From assembly GCF_000230735.2 (NCBI RefSeq), contig NC_019962.1, forward strand, positions 558,001 to 622,000: a DNA stretch of 64,000 nucleotides, read 5' to 3'. The notes below the pieces were generated by a model. It searched no databases, was not told where the DNA came from, and saw only the letters and a list, made by a program, of their open reading frames with translations. The DNA comes from Natrinema pellirubrum DSM 15624. GTDB lineage: Archaea > Halobacteriota > Halobacteria > Halobacteriales > Natrialbaceae. The translations under genes were made by a program, and so were the position numbers. This document shows, piece by piece, positions 7,733 through 15,783 of the stretch. Positions within the stretch are counted from its first letter, which is position 1; each line of letters begins with the position of its first letter.

Positions 7733-8338
7733 TCAGCGGCCGAACCGCCGCGACCGGTTACAGTACTCTCGGACCGCCCGGAGGAAGTCCCGCTTGCGGA
7801 AGTTCCGCCAGTTCACGTCGGTGAAGTACAGTTCCGAGTAGACCGACTGCCAGATCATGAAATCCGAGAGCCGTTCGGCTCCGGTCTTGATCACCAGGTC
7901 CGGCTCCGACGGGAAGATCAGGTGGTCCTCGACGCTGTCGTCGTCGATCTCGTCGGGCGCTAACTCGCCCGCGTCGACCCGTTCGGCCAGCGTTCGGACC
8001 GCGCTGGTGAACTCGTGTTTCCCGCCGAGCCCGATCCCGATTCGGATCGGCGCGTCGGCCCGGGCCCGATCGCCCGGACCCCGAACCGCGACCGGCCGCG
8101 GCGCGTCGATCGTCTCGAGTTCCCGTTGCAGGGCCGGCACCGCGGCCTCGTCGAGGACGCTCACGTAGACCGTAATCCGCGATGCATACTCCGTGGCCCA
8201 CTCGAAGAAATCGGTCAGCGTCTCGTAGGCTCCCCGTTCTAGGAGATCGCGCTCGGTGATCACGAGCGCGACGTGATCGGGCGGGTCGCCGTCGTGACGC
8301 CGGATCCGAAAGGCGAGGTACCGTTCGTACAGTCCCAC
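7733..8338 (-). CDS. cis-prenyltransferase homologue lacking the catalytic Asp motif (NgBR-like candidate)
   Basis: This 201-residue protein aligns with cis-prenyltransferases but lacks the DGNxR catalytic motif: the corresponding strand reads 'HVALVITERDLLERG'. In contrast, region V is near canonical, with 'DLVIKTGAERLSDF' followed by 'WQSVYSELYFTDV'. The protein ends 'RSRRFGR', containing an Arg-x-Gly tail like that of NgBR/Nus1 and bacterial UppS. It is also shorter than the usual 230-250 residues. It is probably inactive alone and could be the partner subunit of the 310-residue homologue at 6335. An independent enzyme with a divergent active site is the alternative. It is divergent from the DUF92 gene. 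Confidence 0.85.
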   Translation of the reverse strand: MGLYERYLAFRIRRHDGDPPDHVALVITERDLLERGAYETLTDFFEWATEYASRITVYVSVLDEAAVPALQRELETIDAPRPVAVRGPGDRARADAPIRIGIGLGGKHEFTSAVRTLAERVDAGELAPDEIDDDSVEDHLIFPSEPDLVIKTGAERLSDFMIWQSVYSELYFTDVNWRNFRKRDFLRAVREYCNRSRRFGR

Positions 8339-8498
8339 ACCGGCGATTTTCTCGGCGGCTGCTATACCGGTTACGGGTTCGGACCGGTCGTTCGACCGCC
8401 GGCCGATTCGTCCGGAGTGGGGCCGCTGAGTGCGGTAATACCCGCCTCGAGCGGGTTCACGAAGGTTGAAGTAACCGCCACAGAAAGGGACCGATATC

Positions 8499-9824
8499 GT
8501 GACAGCACCCGTTCGGCGAGCCGGCGTGTTCGCGGCGCTCTGTACGCTCTCGCTCGCCGTGCCGCTCTTCGGTCCGCAGGCAGGAGCCGCCGTCGCGGGC
8601 GTCGTCCTGCTCGGGGCCTACCTCGTCCCCGAGGGGTCGCTGTTCGACCTGCTCGCCTACCCGGGCGACTACGAGGACGCGCGGCTGTACGGTCTGATCA
8701 CGTTCGTCCTCGCGGGGGTCGCCCTCGGGCTCATCGCGACCGCGGCGTCGATGTCGGTCGCCGTCTTCGTCGGGACGATCCTGCTGGTCGGCTACGGGAA
8801 TCTCGGCGAGCAACTCGTCAGGCTCCGGACGGACAACGACGTCGTTCGCGTCGCCGGTTTCTGTCTCGCGGGGAGCCTGGCCGCCGTCGCCGGACTGGCG
8901 GGGACGCGGGCTCTCGCCGGCGATCCCGTCGCCGCGGCGCTGCCGGTCGTCGTCTTTCTGGCCGCGAGCGGTGCCGTTCTCGGCGCGTTGCTCCGGGACA
9001 TGCTGTTGCGGTCCGACGACCCGATCGTCGTCCTCTCGGTTGGCCTCCTGCTGTGGCTGCTCGCCGAACTCGGCCCCTCGATCGGCCGCCTCGAGATCGT
9101 CGTCGCGCTCGCGGTCACGGTCGCGCTCGGCTACGCCTCCTACGCCCTCGAGACGGCCTCGATCGCCGGGATGCTCACCGGCGTCTTGCTCGTCTTGCTG
9201 ACGATCGTCCTCGGCGGGTACGGCTGGGTCGCCGTCCTCGTTTCCTTTTTCGCCATCGGCGGCCTCTCGACGAAGTTCCGGTACGACCGCAAGACGGAAC
9301 TCGGCGTCGCCGAGGACAACAACGGGGCCCGCGGCAGCGGCAACGTCCTGGGCAACGCCGCGGTCGCGCTCGTTGCCGTCCTCGGCTACGCGGCCAGCGA
9401 CGCCGGATTGCTCCCCCACGAACCAGGGCTATTTCTCTTCGCGTTCGCCGGGTCGATCGCGACCGCAATGAGCGACACCCTCTCGAGCGAGATCGGCAGC
9501 GTCTTCGATCGCCCCCGGCTAATCACGACGCTCGAGCCGGTCGAGCCCGGCACCGACGGCGGCGTCACCTGGCAGGGCGAACTCGCCGGTCTCACGGGCG
9601 CGACCGTCGTCGCCGCCATCACCGCCGGCGTCTTCCCCGAGATCGACCTCGTCGGCGGGGCGATCGTCGTCGTGGCCGGCGTCGTCGGGATGACCGTCGA
9701 CAGCCTCCTCGGGGCGACCCTCGAGGGGCCGCTGCTGGGCAATCAGAGCGTGAACTTCCTCGCGACGCTGTCCGGCGCGCTTGCAAGCGCCGCGCTGGTG
9801 CTGGTCGTTCCCCTCCTCGGCTGA
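8499..9824 (+). CDS. DUF92 family integral membrane protein (VTE6-like; candidate polyprenyl/phytyl phosphate kinase)
   Basis: The 441-residue protein starts with GTG at 8499, directly before a hydrophobic N-terminus. It has about 12 predicted membrane segments. The second half carries DUF92 signatures: 'TKFRYDRKTELGVAEDNNGA', 'GSGNVLGNAA', 'ATAMSDTLSSEIG' and 'GMTVDSLLGATLEG'. Plant VTE6, a DUF92 protein, phosphorylates phytyl phosphate with CTP, so a polyprenyl-phosphate kinase role is plausible here. The N-terminal half is an extension typical of the longer archaeal forms and resembles dolichol-kinase-like membrane proteins only in general terms. Neighbouring cis-prenyltransferase genes fit isoprenoid-alcohol metabolism. 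The activity is inferred. Confidence 0.85.
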   Translation: MTAPVRRAGVFAALCTLSLAVPLFGPQAGAAVAGVVLLGAYLVPEGSLFDLLAYPGDYEDARLYGLITFVLAGVALGLIATAASMSVAVFVGTILLVGYGNLGEQLVRLRTDNDVVRVAGFCLAGSLAAVAGLAGTRALAGDPVAAALPVVVFLAASGAVLGALLRDMLLRSDDPIVVLSVGLLLWLLAELGPSIGRLEIVVALAVTVALGYASYALETASIAGMLTGVLLVLLTIVLGGYGWVAVLVSFFAIGGLSTKFRYDRKTELGVAEDNNGARGSGNVLGNAAVALVAVLGYAASDAGLLPHEPGLFLFAFAGSIATAMSDTLSSEIGSVFDRPRLITTLEPVEPGTDGGVTWQGELAGLTGATVVAAITAGVFPEIDLVGGAIVVVAGVVGMTVDSLLGATLEGPLLGNQSVNFLATLSGALASAALVLVVPLLG

Positions 9825-9854
9825 CGTTGGCGTGGACGAAAACCGGCACACGAG

Positions 9855-10028
9855 TCAGTCGTCCGCAGTCGAGAACGACGGCTCCTCGAGTGACTGTTCG
9901 GACTGTTCCTCGAGACCGAATCGATCGTCGGCCCGCGCTTGCCCTCCGGCGGCGGTCGTCGTCGCCCACAGGGTCACGAGAATCCAGACGCCGAGCAGCG
10001 CGAGCGCGGCGGTCGCGGGTGGTGCCAT
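9855..10028 (-). CDS. 57-residue single-span membrane protein
   Basis: This small gene lies on the minus strand between the DUF92 gene and dnaG. It starts MAPPATAALALLGVWILVTL, forming one membrane helix at about residues 5-27 that ends near 'TTTAAGG'. An acidic, Ser/Glu-rich tail of about 28 residues ends in 'FSTADD'. Third-position GC, the hydrophobic/acidic architecture and a clean stop support coding. I do not recognise a family name. It lies about 130 nt downstream of dnaG on the same strand, so it may be co-transcribed with it. Confidence 0.65.
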   Translation of the reverse strand: MAPPATAALALLGVWILVTLWATTTAAGGQARADDRFGLEEQSEQSLEEPSFSTADD

Positions 10029-10158
10029 TACCGGCCGCTCGGCACTCGCCGCCTATCAACGGTTCGGACCGCTCCCGACCGGTGAGAACGCCGTCGGAGC
10101 CACTGCAAGCACTGTCTACCCGACCCACGACTCTTCTGCAATCAGTACGAAAACCGGT

Positions 10159-11595
10159 TCAGTGGCTCTTATTCGTCTCCGGCGGTCGCTCGGCGATCTC
10201 GTCGATCGCGTGGATCCGGACGGCCGTCGGTCGCTTGGTAAACGCCCCGAGCGAGCGGGCGATGATCCGGTCGACGCCGCGGTCGGCCGCCAGATCGAGC
10301 AGCCGCTGTCCCAAGGCGTCGTCGAGGACGACCGTCGTCGGCACCGGCTCGAGGTCCTCGAGGGCGTCGTAGGCGTCGCCAGCGTGGACCTCGTCGATCG
10401 TCTCCCCGTCGCCGTCGAGGAACCGAACGCGGTCGGTCTCCGCACGGATGACGGCGGCTGCGTGGCCGTAGACGGTTTCCGGTGAGCGGTCGTCGTCCGA
10501 TTCGGCCTCGTCAGCGGCCGTTCGGTCACCGCCGGACGCCGGGGACGACTCCGTACCGGTTCGGTTCGGTTCGGACTCGCCCGCCGATCGGGTCGTGGCC
10601 GTCCGTTCGGTCTTCGCTTTCGCCGGCTGCGTCGGGTCGGCATCGGCGGCGGTCGCCCCGTCGCCGGCCCCGGTCTCGGTCGTAGCCGTCGTCTCTCGAC
10701 GGTCGGTCGCGTCGGGTCCGGCGTCCGACGGCGGCGGGGACGGCGTCGCACTGCCGTCGGTCGCGGCGACCGCCTCCCGGGGTTCGTTCAGTTCGGCGAC
10801 GGTGTCGTAGGGGACCTTGTTCCGGAGGGCGGCGAACAGTTCGTGATGGTCCAGGTCCTCGACGGAGCCCTCGGCCGGGGCGAAGGCCACGTAGTCGATG
10901 TCGCCGACCTGTGCGAGTTCCTCGAGGATCAGATCGCCGCCGCGGTCGCCGTCGAGGAAGGCCGTGACGGTACGGTGGCGGGTGAGTTCGGCGACCGCGT
11001 CGGGGACGTTCGTCCCCTCGACGGCGATGGCGTTTTTGATGCCGTATTTCAACAGCGTGAGGACGTCTGCCCGTCCCTCGACGACGATGATGGCATCGCT
11101 GTCCGTCACCCGAGGACCCGCGGGCAGCCCCTCGTACTCGGTGATGTCCTCGACACGGACCTGCTGGCGGACCTCCGCGAGGATCTCGTCGGAGGACATG
11201 ATCGTATCGTCGAAGCCCGTCCGGAGCAGTTCCTTCGCCCGGTCGACGACTTCCTTTCGCTTTGCCGCCCGGACGTCTTCGATCTCGCGGATCTCGAGGT
11301 CGGCCCGACAGGGACCGACCCGGGAGATCGTCTCGAGGGCGGCCGCGAGGGTCGCGGTTTCGACTTTGTCGAGGCTCGTCGCGATGGTTACTTGGCCGTG
11401 TGACTGGCCGCCGGTACTCGTGATTTCGACGTCGATACGGCCGACTTTGCCGGACTGGCGGAGGTCGCGAAGGTCGAGGTCGTCGCCGAGCAGGCCCTCC
11501 GTCTGGCCGAAGATGGCACCGACGACGTCGCTGCGTTCGACGACCCCGTCGGCCGTCACGTCCGCGTGAATGAGGTATTTCGAGGTGTCTTCCAT
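10159..11595 (-). CDS. dnaG: archaeal DnaG primase-like protein
   Basis: This 478-residue protein starts MEDTSKYLIHADVTADG at 11595, the usual archaeal DnaG start. The N-terminal alpha/beta region leads into a Toprim domain with 'IIVVEGRADVLTLL' (about residues 168-181) and the acidic 'AFLDGDRGG' motif near residue 220, which would bind metal. Residues about 280-400 form a Pro/Ala/Thr/Glu-rich, probably disordered linker. The last 75 residues form a compact C-terminal domain. Archaeal DnaG associates with the RNA exosome and has weak primase activity. A TATA box lies about 57 nt upstream, giving a short leader. Confidence 0.94.
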   Translation of the reverse strand: MEDTSKYLIHADVTADGVVERSDVVGAIFGQTEGLLGDDLDLRDLRQSGKVGRIDVEITSTGGQSHGQVTIATSLDKVETATLAAALETISRVGPCRADLEIREIEDVRAAKRKEVVDRAKELLRTGFDDTIMSSDEILAEVRQQVRVEDITEYEGLPAGPRVTDSDAIIVVEGRADVLTLLKYGIKNAIAVEGTNVPDAVAELTRHRTVTAFLDGDRGGDLILEELAQVGDIDYVAFAPAEGSVEDLDHHELFAALRNKVPYDTVAELNEPREAVAATDGSATPSPPPSDAGPDATDRRETTATTETGAGDGATAADADPTQPAKAKTERTATTRSAGESEPNRTGTESSPASGGDRTAADEAESDDDRSPETVYGHAAAVIRAETDRVRFLDGDGETIDEVHAGDAYDALEDLEPVPTTVVLDDALGQRLLDLAADRGVDRIIARSLGAFTKRPTAVRIHAIDEIAERPPETNKSH

Positions 11596-11649
11596 GGGAG
11601 ATCTGTCCCCGTGAGGGGCGGTGACGCGGGAAACGCGTACAGAGACCGA

Positions 11650-11658
11650 TTTATATAC
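11650..11658 (-). promoter_or_regulatory. TATA box of dnaG
   Basis: The minus strand reads GTATATAAA. A start site about 26 nt downstream would give a 5' leader of roughly 28 nt before the dnaG ATG at 11595. Confidence 0.55.
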
Positions 11659-11780
11659 GATTTCGTTCGTGAACGGCAAATAGCTGTTGACCCGTGCCAG
11701 CCTTGCATCCCGGCTCCCGGTCGGACACTCCGTGACTCGTCTCGTGTGATCCCGCGAGGGCGCGGTCACCGCTGGCTGCA

Positions 11781-12137
11781 CTACCCGTTCGTGGTCGATC
11801 GCTCGGCCACGAGATAGCGCCGGCGTTGCTCGAGTCGCGCCACGTGATCCAGGAGCGCGACCTCATCTCGCTCCTGACTGTAGCGGACGTAGTCGGCGTC
11901 CGCCAACTTCGGGACGTGCGTGTGATAGAGCGAGACGTAGATCCGCTTGACTGCCTCGGCCGAAATCTCCGGCAGCGGACGGTCGTGTTCCCTGACGGCG
12001 ACCTCGTCGGCCAGATCGGCGAGCGCCAGCGGCGTCTCGTACTCCCGGAGACACTGCAGCGCATAGCGACGACGGTGGTGTGAGAGAACGTCGAACGCGT
12101 CGTTCGCGGTGTCGTGTGCGTCTTTCGGCCCAACCAT
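11781..12137 (-). CDS. DUF7344-type winged-helix regulator
   Basis: The 118-residue protein has the DUF7344 pattern found in many haloarchaeal regulators. 'FDVLSHHRRRYALQCL' is followed by 'ALADLADEVAVRE', the recognition region 'VKRIYVSLYHTHVPKLADAD' and the wing 'YVRYSQERDEVAL'. It is a probable DNA-binding protein without a ligand domain. It is oriented toward dnaG with about 185 nt between, which holds the dnaG promoter. An A/T-rich stretch 'ccatacattataaac' just before the start could hold its own TATA box (TTTATAATG on the minus strand). Target genes are unknown. Confidence 0.85.
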   Translation of the reverse strand: MVGPKDAHDTANDAFDVLSHHRRRYALQCLREYETPLALADLADEVAVREHDRPLPEISAEAVKRIYVSLYHTHVPKLADADYVRYSQERDEVALLDHVARLEQRRRYLVAERSTTNG

Positions 12138-12205
12138 ACATTATAAACCGTCCCCGGACGGAAGAGGTGGCGGGTTGTATGCACAACCCGTCCGGTGACG
12201 ATCGA

Positions 12206-12868
12206 CTACCCCTTGTCGGCGTCCCCGACCGTCAGCGTACTCGCGATGAGGTTCTCGTACGCGCCCCGGAACCGCTTCGAGAGTGCCTGCTGGGAGACGC
12301 CCATCCGGTCGGCTAGCTCGTCCATCGTGACCGCCTGCGGGACCTCGTAGTAGCCCACCTCGAGCGCGGTCACGAGCGTCTCGCGTTGCTTTGGCGTGAG
12401 GCCGTACCGGGCGCTGGCCATCGGCTGTTCCTGTTCCGTGATCCGCTCGAGGTCGGCGGTGATGTCGTGGTCGTCGCAGTAGGTCCGAAACCGCGAGAGG
12501 CTCTCCCGGTCGTCGAACCGCATCCGCAGGTCCCAGCTCGCCGCCTTTCCGGTCGCCCGCAGGATCGTCGCTCCGAGTTCGACGTAGGCGTAGACGATCG
12601 TCTCTACGTTTCGCGTCCACTCGCCGCGATACAGTTTCGCGTCGTCGGCTTCGTCGACGGCCGCGATATTCGTGACCGAGTCGTCGTCGCGAAACGCCGC
12701 TTCGAACGCCGCGTGGTCCCCGCCGCTGACCCAGAAGTACGGCATGATCCTGTCTTCCATCGTCGCGACGACCTGCTCGATCGCGACCACCATCTCCGGG
12801 GCGGCGGTCAGCGCGTGGTTGAGCGCGAAGTCGTCCGACTTGATCGAGAACTTGGCGATGAGGCTCAT
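12206..12868 (-). CDS. Bat-type (HTH_10) transcriptional regulator
   Basis: This 220-residue protein has the architecture of bacterio-opsin-activator-like regulators without sensor domains. An N-terminal alpha/beta region of about 150 residues starts MSLIAKFSIKSDDFAL. A C-terminal HTH_10 domain contains 'YGLTPKQRETLVTALEVGYY' and 'MDELADRMGVSQQALSKRFR'. The N-terminal half resembles the Bat_MeDS region of such proteins. It probably activates or represses metabolic genes; the target cannot be inferred. It faces away from the DUF7344 gene start at 12137 on the same strand, 68 nt apart, but each likely has its own promoter. Confidence 0.88.
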   Translation of the reverse strand: MSLIAKFSIKSDDFALNHALTAAPEMVVAIEQVVATMEDRIMPYFWVSGGDHAAFEAAFRDDDSVTNIAAVDEADDAKLYRGEWTRNVETIVYAYVELGATILRATGKAASWDLRMRFDDRESLSRFRTYCDDHDITADLERITEQEQPMASARYGLTPKQRETLVTALEVGYYEVPQAVTMDELADRMGVSQQALSKRFRGAYENLIASTLTVGDADKG

Positions 12869-12975
12869 ACCGCCGATACGCCGGGGGCATCATAAGACGC
12901 CGCCGACGAAGACGCGGCTGCGGACGGTTGTCAGCGAGTCGCCGTCGACCGGTGGTCACGACGGGATCTCGAGAC

Positions 12976-13797
12976 TCAGTACGCCGGTCGGTACCAGTAC
13001 CAGTAGGCCGCGACCGCGAGCAGCACGGTCAACCCGCCGAGGAAAAACAGCAGTCCCGGCGGAACGGTTCCGAAGACCGCATCCGCCACTTCCGCGCCGC
13101 CGTCGGCAACGTTGCCGACCGTCTCGTTGTCCGTGGCGTTCTCGAGCAGTTCACCGTCGGCACCGTCCGCACCCGCATCGCCGTCGGCACCGTCCGCACC
13201 CCCATCGCCGGCGGTTCCGTTGCCGTTTTCGTCAACGTCTGTCGTCCCCATATCGTTCTCGTCCTCGGTCGATTTCGGGCTCGAGCCGTCGTCGGCCCCA
13301 CCGTCCGCCCCGACGGGCTGTGCCCCGCTATCGTCCGTCGGCTGCCCGTCCGTGGGTCCGAGCCACCGCGTCGCCGCGTACTGGACCAGCAGGCTCCCGC
13401 CGGCCAGCACGCCGACGCCGCCCAGCAGCCGCGAGAGCGCCTCCTTGAGCCGCGTCGCGCGGGACTCGTCGCTGGTCACGATCAGGGGCCCGTCGGTCGT
13501 CGCGTAGACGCTCATCTCGTTGCCCCGCGAGGAATACCACGTATCGACGATTTCGACCAGCCCCGCGTCCTCGAGTTTCTCGAGGTGATAGCGGACGTTC
13601 TGGATCGAGGAATCGACCGCCTCGGCGATATCGCTCGGCGTCGCCGGCTCGCCGTCTAGATGCGCATAGATCCGTCGTGCCGTCGTCGACGAGAGCGCGG
13701 CGAAGACCGCGTCGGCATCCTCCCCCTCGAGATCGACGACGCGGGGGGTGCCTTCCTCGGCGTTCGTTTCGGAGCGAAAGGGAAACAGACGAGCCAT
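12976..13797 (-). CDS. membrane-anchored winged-helix regulator (ArsR/MarR-like)
   Basis: The 273-residue protein starts MARLFPFRSETNAEEG. An ArsR-like winged helix occupies about residues 30-115: 'LSSTTARRIYAHLDG', 'TPSDIAEAVDSSIQNVRYHL' and 'EDAGLVEIVDTWYSSRG'. A hydrophobic segment 'VGVLAGGSLLVQYAATRWL' (about 125-143) is followed by an acidic Gly/Asp/Ala-rich region of about 100 residues. A final membrane helix 'GLLFFLGGLTVLLAVAAYWY' and a short tail end the protein. The predicted topology places the DNA-binding domain inside and the acidic loop outside. A longer frame upstream is not credible, since a TATA box lies just ahead of this start. Confidence 0.87.
   Translation of the reverse strand: MARLFPFRSETNAEEGTPRVVDLEGEDADAVFAALSSTTARRIYAHLDGEPATPSDIAEAVDSSIQNVRYHLEKLEDAGLVEIVDTWYSSRGNEMSVYATTDGPLIVTSDESRATRLKEALSRLLGGVGVLAGGSLLVQYAATRWLGPTDGQPTDDSGAQPVGADGGADDGSSPKSTEDENDMGTTDVDENGNGTAGDGGADGADGDAGADGADGELLENATDNETVGNVADGGAEVADAVFGTVPPGLLFFLGGLTVLLAVAAYWYWYRPAY
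13154..13207. repeat. 27-nt tandem duplication in the acidic loop of the membrane-anchored regulator
   Basis: Two adjacent 27-nt units, 13154-13180 and 13181-13207, differ at a single base (acccgcatcg versus acccccatcg). They encode two copies of a Gly-Ala-Asp-rich nonapeptide in the extracytoplasmic loop. Confidence 0.8.
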
Positions 13798-13828
13798 ACA
13801 GGTGTCGATTCCTATTCGATGACAAACA

Positions 13829-13836
13829 CATATACT
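13829..13836 (-). promoter_or_regulatory. TATA box of the membrane-anchored regulator gene
   Basis: The minus strand reads AGTATATG, about 35 nt before the ATG at 13797. It suggests a leader of fewer than 10 nt. The 176-nt interval to the divergent DUF3311 gene also holds 'GAATATATTT' at 13908-13917 on the plus strand, a candidate for that gene. Confidence 0.5.
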
Positions 13837-13973
13837 CTTTTTCCTCGGTGAAAGACCGATTTCACCTACCGGAAACCGCAGGACATGGTGGTGATGCCCT
13901 ATCGATGAATATATTTCTTCGATATCGGGGTTCGAAGGGAAAGGACTACCCATGTCGGGACGAACGATCCGAC

Positions 13974-14261
13974 ATGCGCCGGACTGAACTGTTGCCGTGG
14001 CTCGCGGCCGCGGTCGTCCTCGCCGGACTGACCGTGCCGTGGTTCCTGTGGGGCTCCTCGACCGTCGTCGCCGGACTGCCGGTCTGGCTCTGGTGGCACG
14101 TCGGTTGGATGTGTCTCGCGTCGGTCGCCTTCTGGCTGTTCGCCCAGCGGGCCTGGGGCCTCGGCATCGAAACGGCCGCTGACGGCTCGAGCGAGGCGTC
14201 GCCCGACGGAGCCGATCCCGCCCGCGAGGCCGGGACCGAAACTGGAGGTGAGTTCCGATGA
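13974..14261 (+). CDS. DUF3311 family small membrane protein
   Basis: This 95-residue protein starts MRRTELLPWLAAAVVLAGLT and has two membrane helices (about 8-27 and 33-56) with an aromatic 'PVWLWWHVGWM' turn between them. A hydrophilic acidic tail follows. DUF3311 proteins are commonly encoded directly before sodium:solute symporters and may be accessory subunits. Here the last four bases overlap the start of the symporter gene as ATGA. A Shine-Dalgarno-like GGAGGTGA at 14245-14252 inside this gene sits just before the symporter start. That supports coupled translation. Confidence 0.88.
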   Translation: MRRTELLPWLAAAVVLAGLTVPWFLWGSSTVVAGLPVWLWWHVGWMCLASVAFWLFAQRAWGLGIETAADGSSEASPDGADPAREAGTETGGEFR

Positions 14262-15736
14262 ACGCCGTCACCATCCAGTTGTCTATCATCGTCGGCTACC
14301 TGCTGTTGGCCCTCGCCGTCGGGCTGGTCGCCTACCGGCTGACCGACCGCACCGCCGAGGACTTCTATCTGGCGAGCCGAACCCTCGGAACCGTCGTCCT
14401 GCTCTTTACGACGTTCGCGACGCTGCTGTCGGCGTTTACCTTCTTCGCCGGCCCGAACGTCGCCTACGCACAGGGCCCCGAGTGGATCCTCGTCATGGGG
14501 CTGATGGACGGGATCATTTTCGCCATCCTCTGGTACGTGATCGGCTACAAGCAGTGGCTGCTCGGGCAGCGATACGGCTACGTGACCCTCGGCGAGATGC
14601 TCGGCGACCGTTTCGGCTCGCCGTACCTGCGCGGGCTCGTCGCCGGCGTCAGCCTGCTGTGGCTCTTCCCCTACGTCATGCTCCAACAGGTCGGGGCCGG
14701 CACCGCCCTCGAGGCGCTGACCGAGGGCGCAATCTCCTACGCCGCGGGGGCCGGCCTGATCACCGCGTTCATGATCCTCTACGTCGTCGCCGCCGGGATG
14801 CGCGGGATCGCCTGGACCGACACGCTGCAGGGCGTCTTCATGCTCGTGACCACCTGGGTCGCGCTGCTGTGGGTGCTGTCGGCCGTCGGCGGCCCCGGCG
14901 CCGCGACCGAGGCGCTGGCGTCGAACCCGGACACCGCCGGCTTCCTCTCGCTAGGTAGCGACTACTACACCGTCAACTGGATCCTTTCGACGGCGATCAC
15001 GATCGGCTTCGGCGTCGCGATGTTCCCGCAGGTCAACCAGCGCTTCTTCGCCGCGGGCTCGAAAACCGTCCTCAAGCGCACCTTCGCGCTGTGGCCGGTC
15101 CTCTGTGTCCTGCTTTTCGTCCCCTCGTTCATGCTCGGAGCCTGGGCCGCCGGCCTCGCGGTCGCGGTCCCCGAGGGCGCGAACGTCCTGCCACTGGTCC
15201 TCGCGGAGTACACGCCGACGTGGTTCGCCGCCTTGGTCATCGCCGGCGCGATGGCCGCGATGATGTCCTCTTCGGACTCAATGTTGCTGTCGGGCTCGTC
15301 GTACTTCACGCGGGATCTCTACCGCCCCTTCGTCGAACGGGATCTCTCCGACCGCCGGGAAGACCTGATCGCCCGCGGCGGTGTCGTCCTCTTCGCGACC
15401 GCGGCGTTTCTCGGCAGCCTGCTCCGACCGGCCGGCCTGTTCGAACTCGGCGAAGCGGCCTTCAGCGGCTTCGCCCAGCTCGCGCTGCCGGTCCTGCTCG
15501 CGCTCTACTGGCGGTCGATCACCCGGGCCGGTATCACCGCCGGCATCCTCGCCAGTCAGGGCTTTTACCTCTCGAGTCTCTTCCTCGCCGTCGTCCCCGG
15601 CTCCTACGCCGGTTGGACGGCCGGCATCGTCGGGATGGGGCTGGGCCTCGTCGTTACCGTCGCCGTCTCACTGGTCACGTCGCCGGCAGCCGAGGAGCGC
15701 CGCGCGATCTACTTCGATCGGCTGGGTGCGGACTGA
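14258..15736 (+). CDS. sodium:solute symporter family protein
   Basis: The 492-residue protein has about 13 membrane helices and the SSS fold. It begins with 'LSIIVGYLLLALAVGLVAYR'. The conserved 'TEDFYLASRTLG'-like segment reads 'TAEDFYLASRTLGTVVLLFT', and a later substrate/sodium region reads 'AMAAMMSSSDSMLLSGSSYF'. These match solute:Na+ symporters such as those for pantothenate, proline or organic acids. The solute cannot be decided from sequence. It forms a two-gene unit with DUF3311. No catabolic genes next to it hint at the substrate. Confidence 0.92.
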   Translation: MNAVTIQLSIIVGYLLLALAVGLVAYRLTDRTAEDFYLASRTLGTVVLLFTTFATLLSAFTFFAGPNVAYAQGPEWILVMGLMDGIIFAILWYVIGYKQWLLGQRYGYVTLGEMLGDRFGSPYLRGLVAGVSLLWLFPYVMLQQVGAGTALEALTEGAISYAAGAGLITAFMILYVVAAGMRGIAWTDTLQGVFMLVTTWVALLWVLSAVGGPGAATEALASNPDTAGFLSLGSDYYTVNWILSTAITIGFGVAMFPQVNQRFFAAGSKTVLKRTFALWPVLCVLLFVPSFMLGAWAAGLAVAVPEGANVLPLVLAEYTPTWFAALVIAGAMAAMMSSSDSMLLSGSSYFTRDLYRPFVERDLSDRREDLIARGGVVLFATAAFLGSLLRPAGLFELGEAAFSGFAQLALPVLLALYWRSITRAGITAGILASQGFYLSSLFLAVVPGSYAGWTAGIVGMGLGLVVTVAVSLVTSPAAEERRAIYFDRLGAD

Positions 15737-15783
15737 CCGCCGAACCGCCACGCTGAACCGCCCCGCCGTCGTACCCGTCGGCG

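Noticed and set aside
13798..14289. Extension of the membrane-anchored regulator by about 160 residues upstream
   Set aside because: It would run through the divergent promoter region and into the DUF3311 gene. A TATA box lies right before the shorter start.
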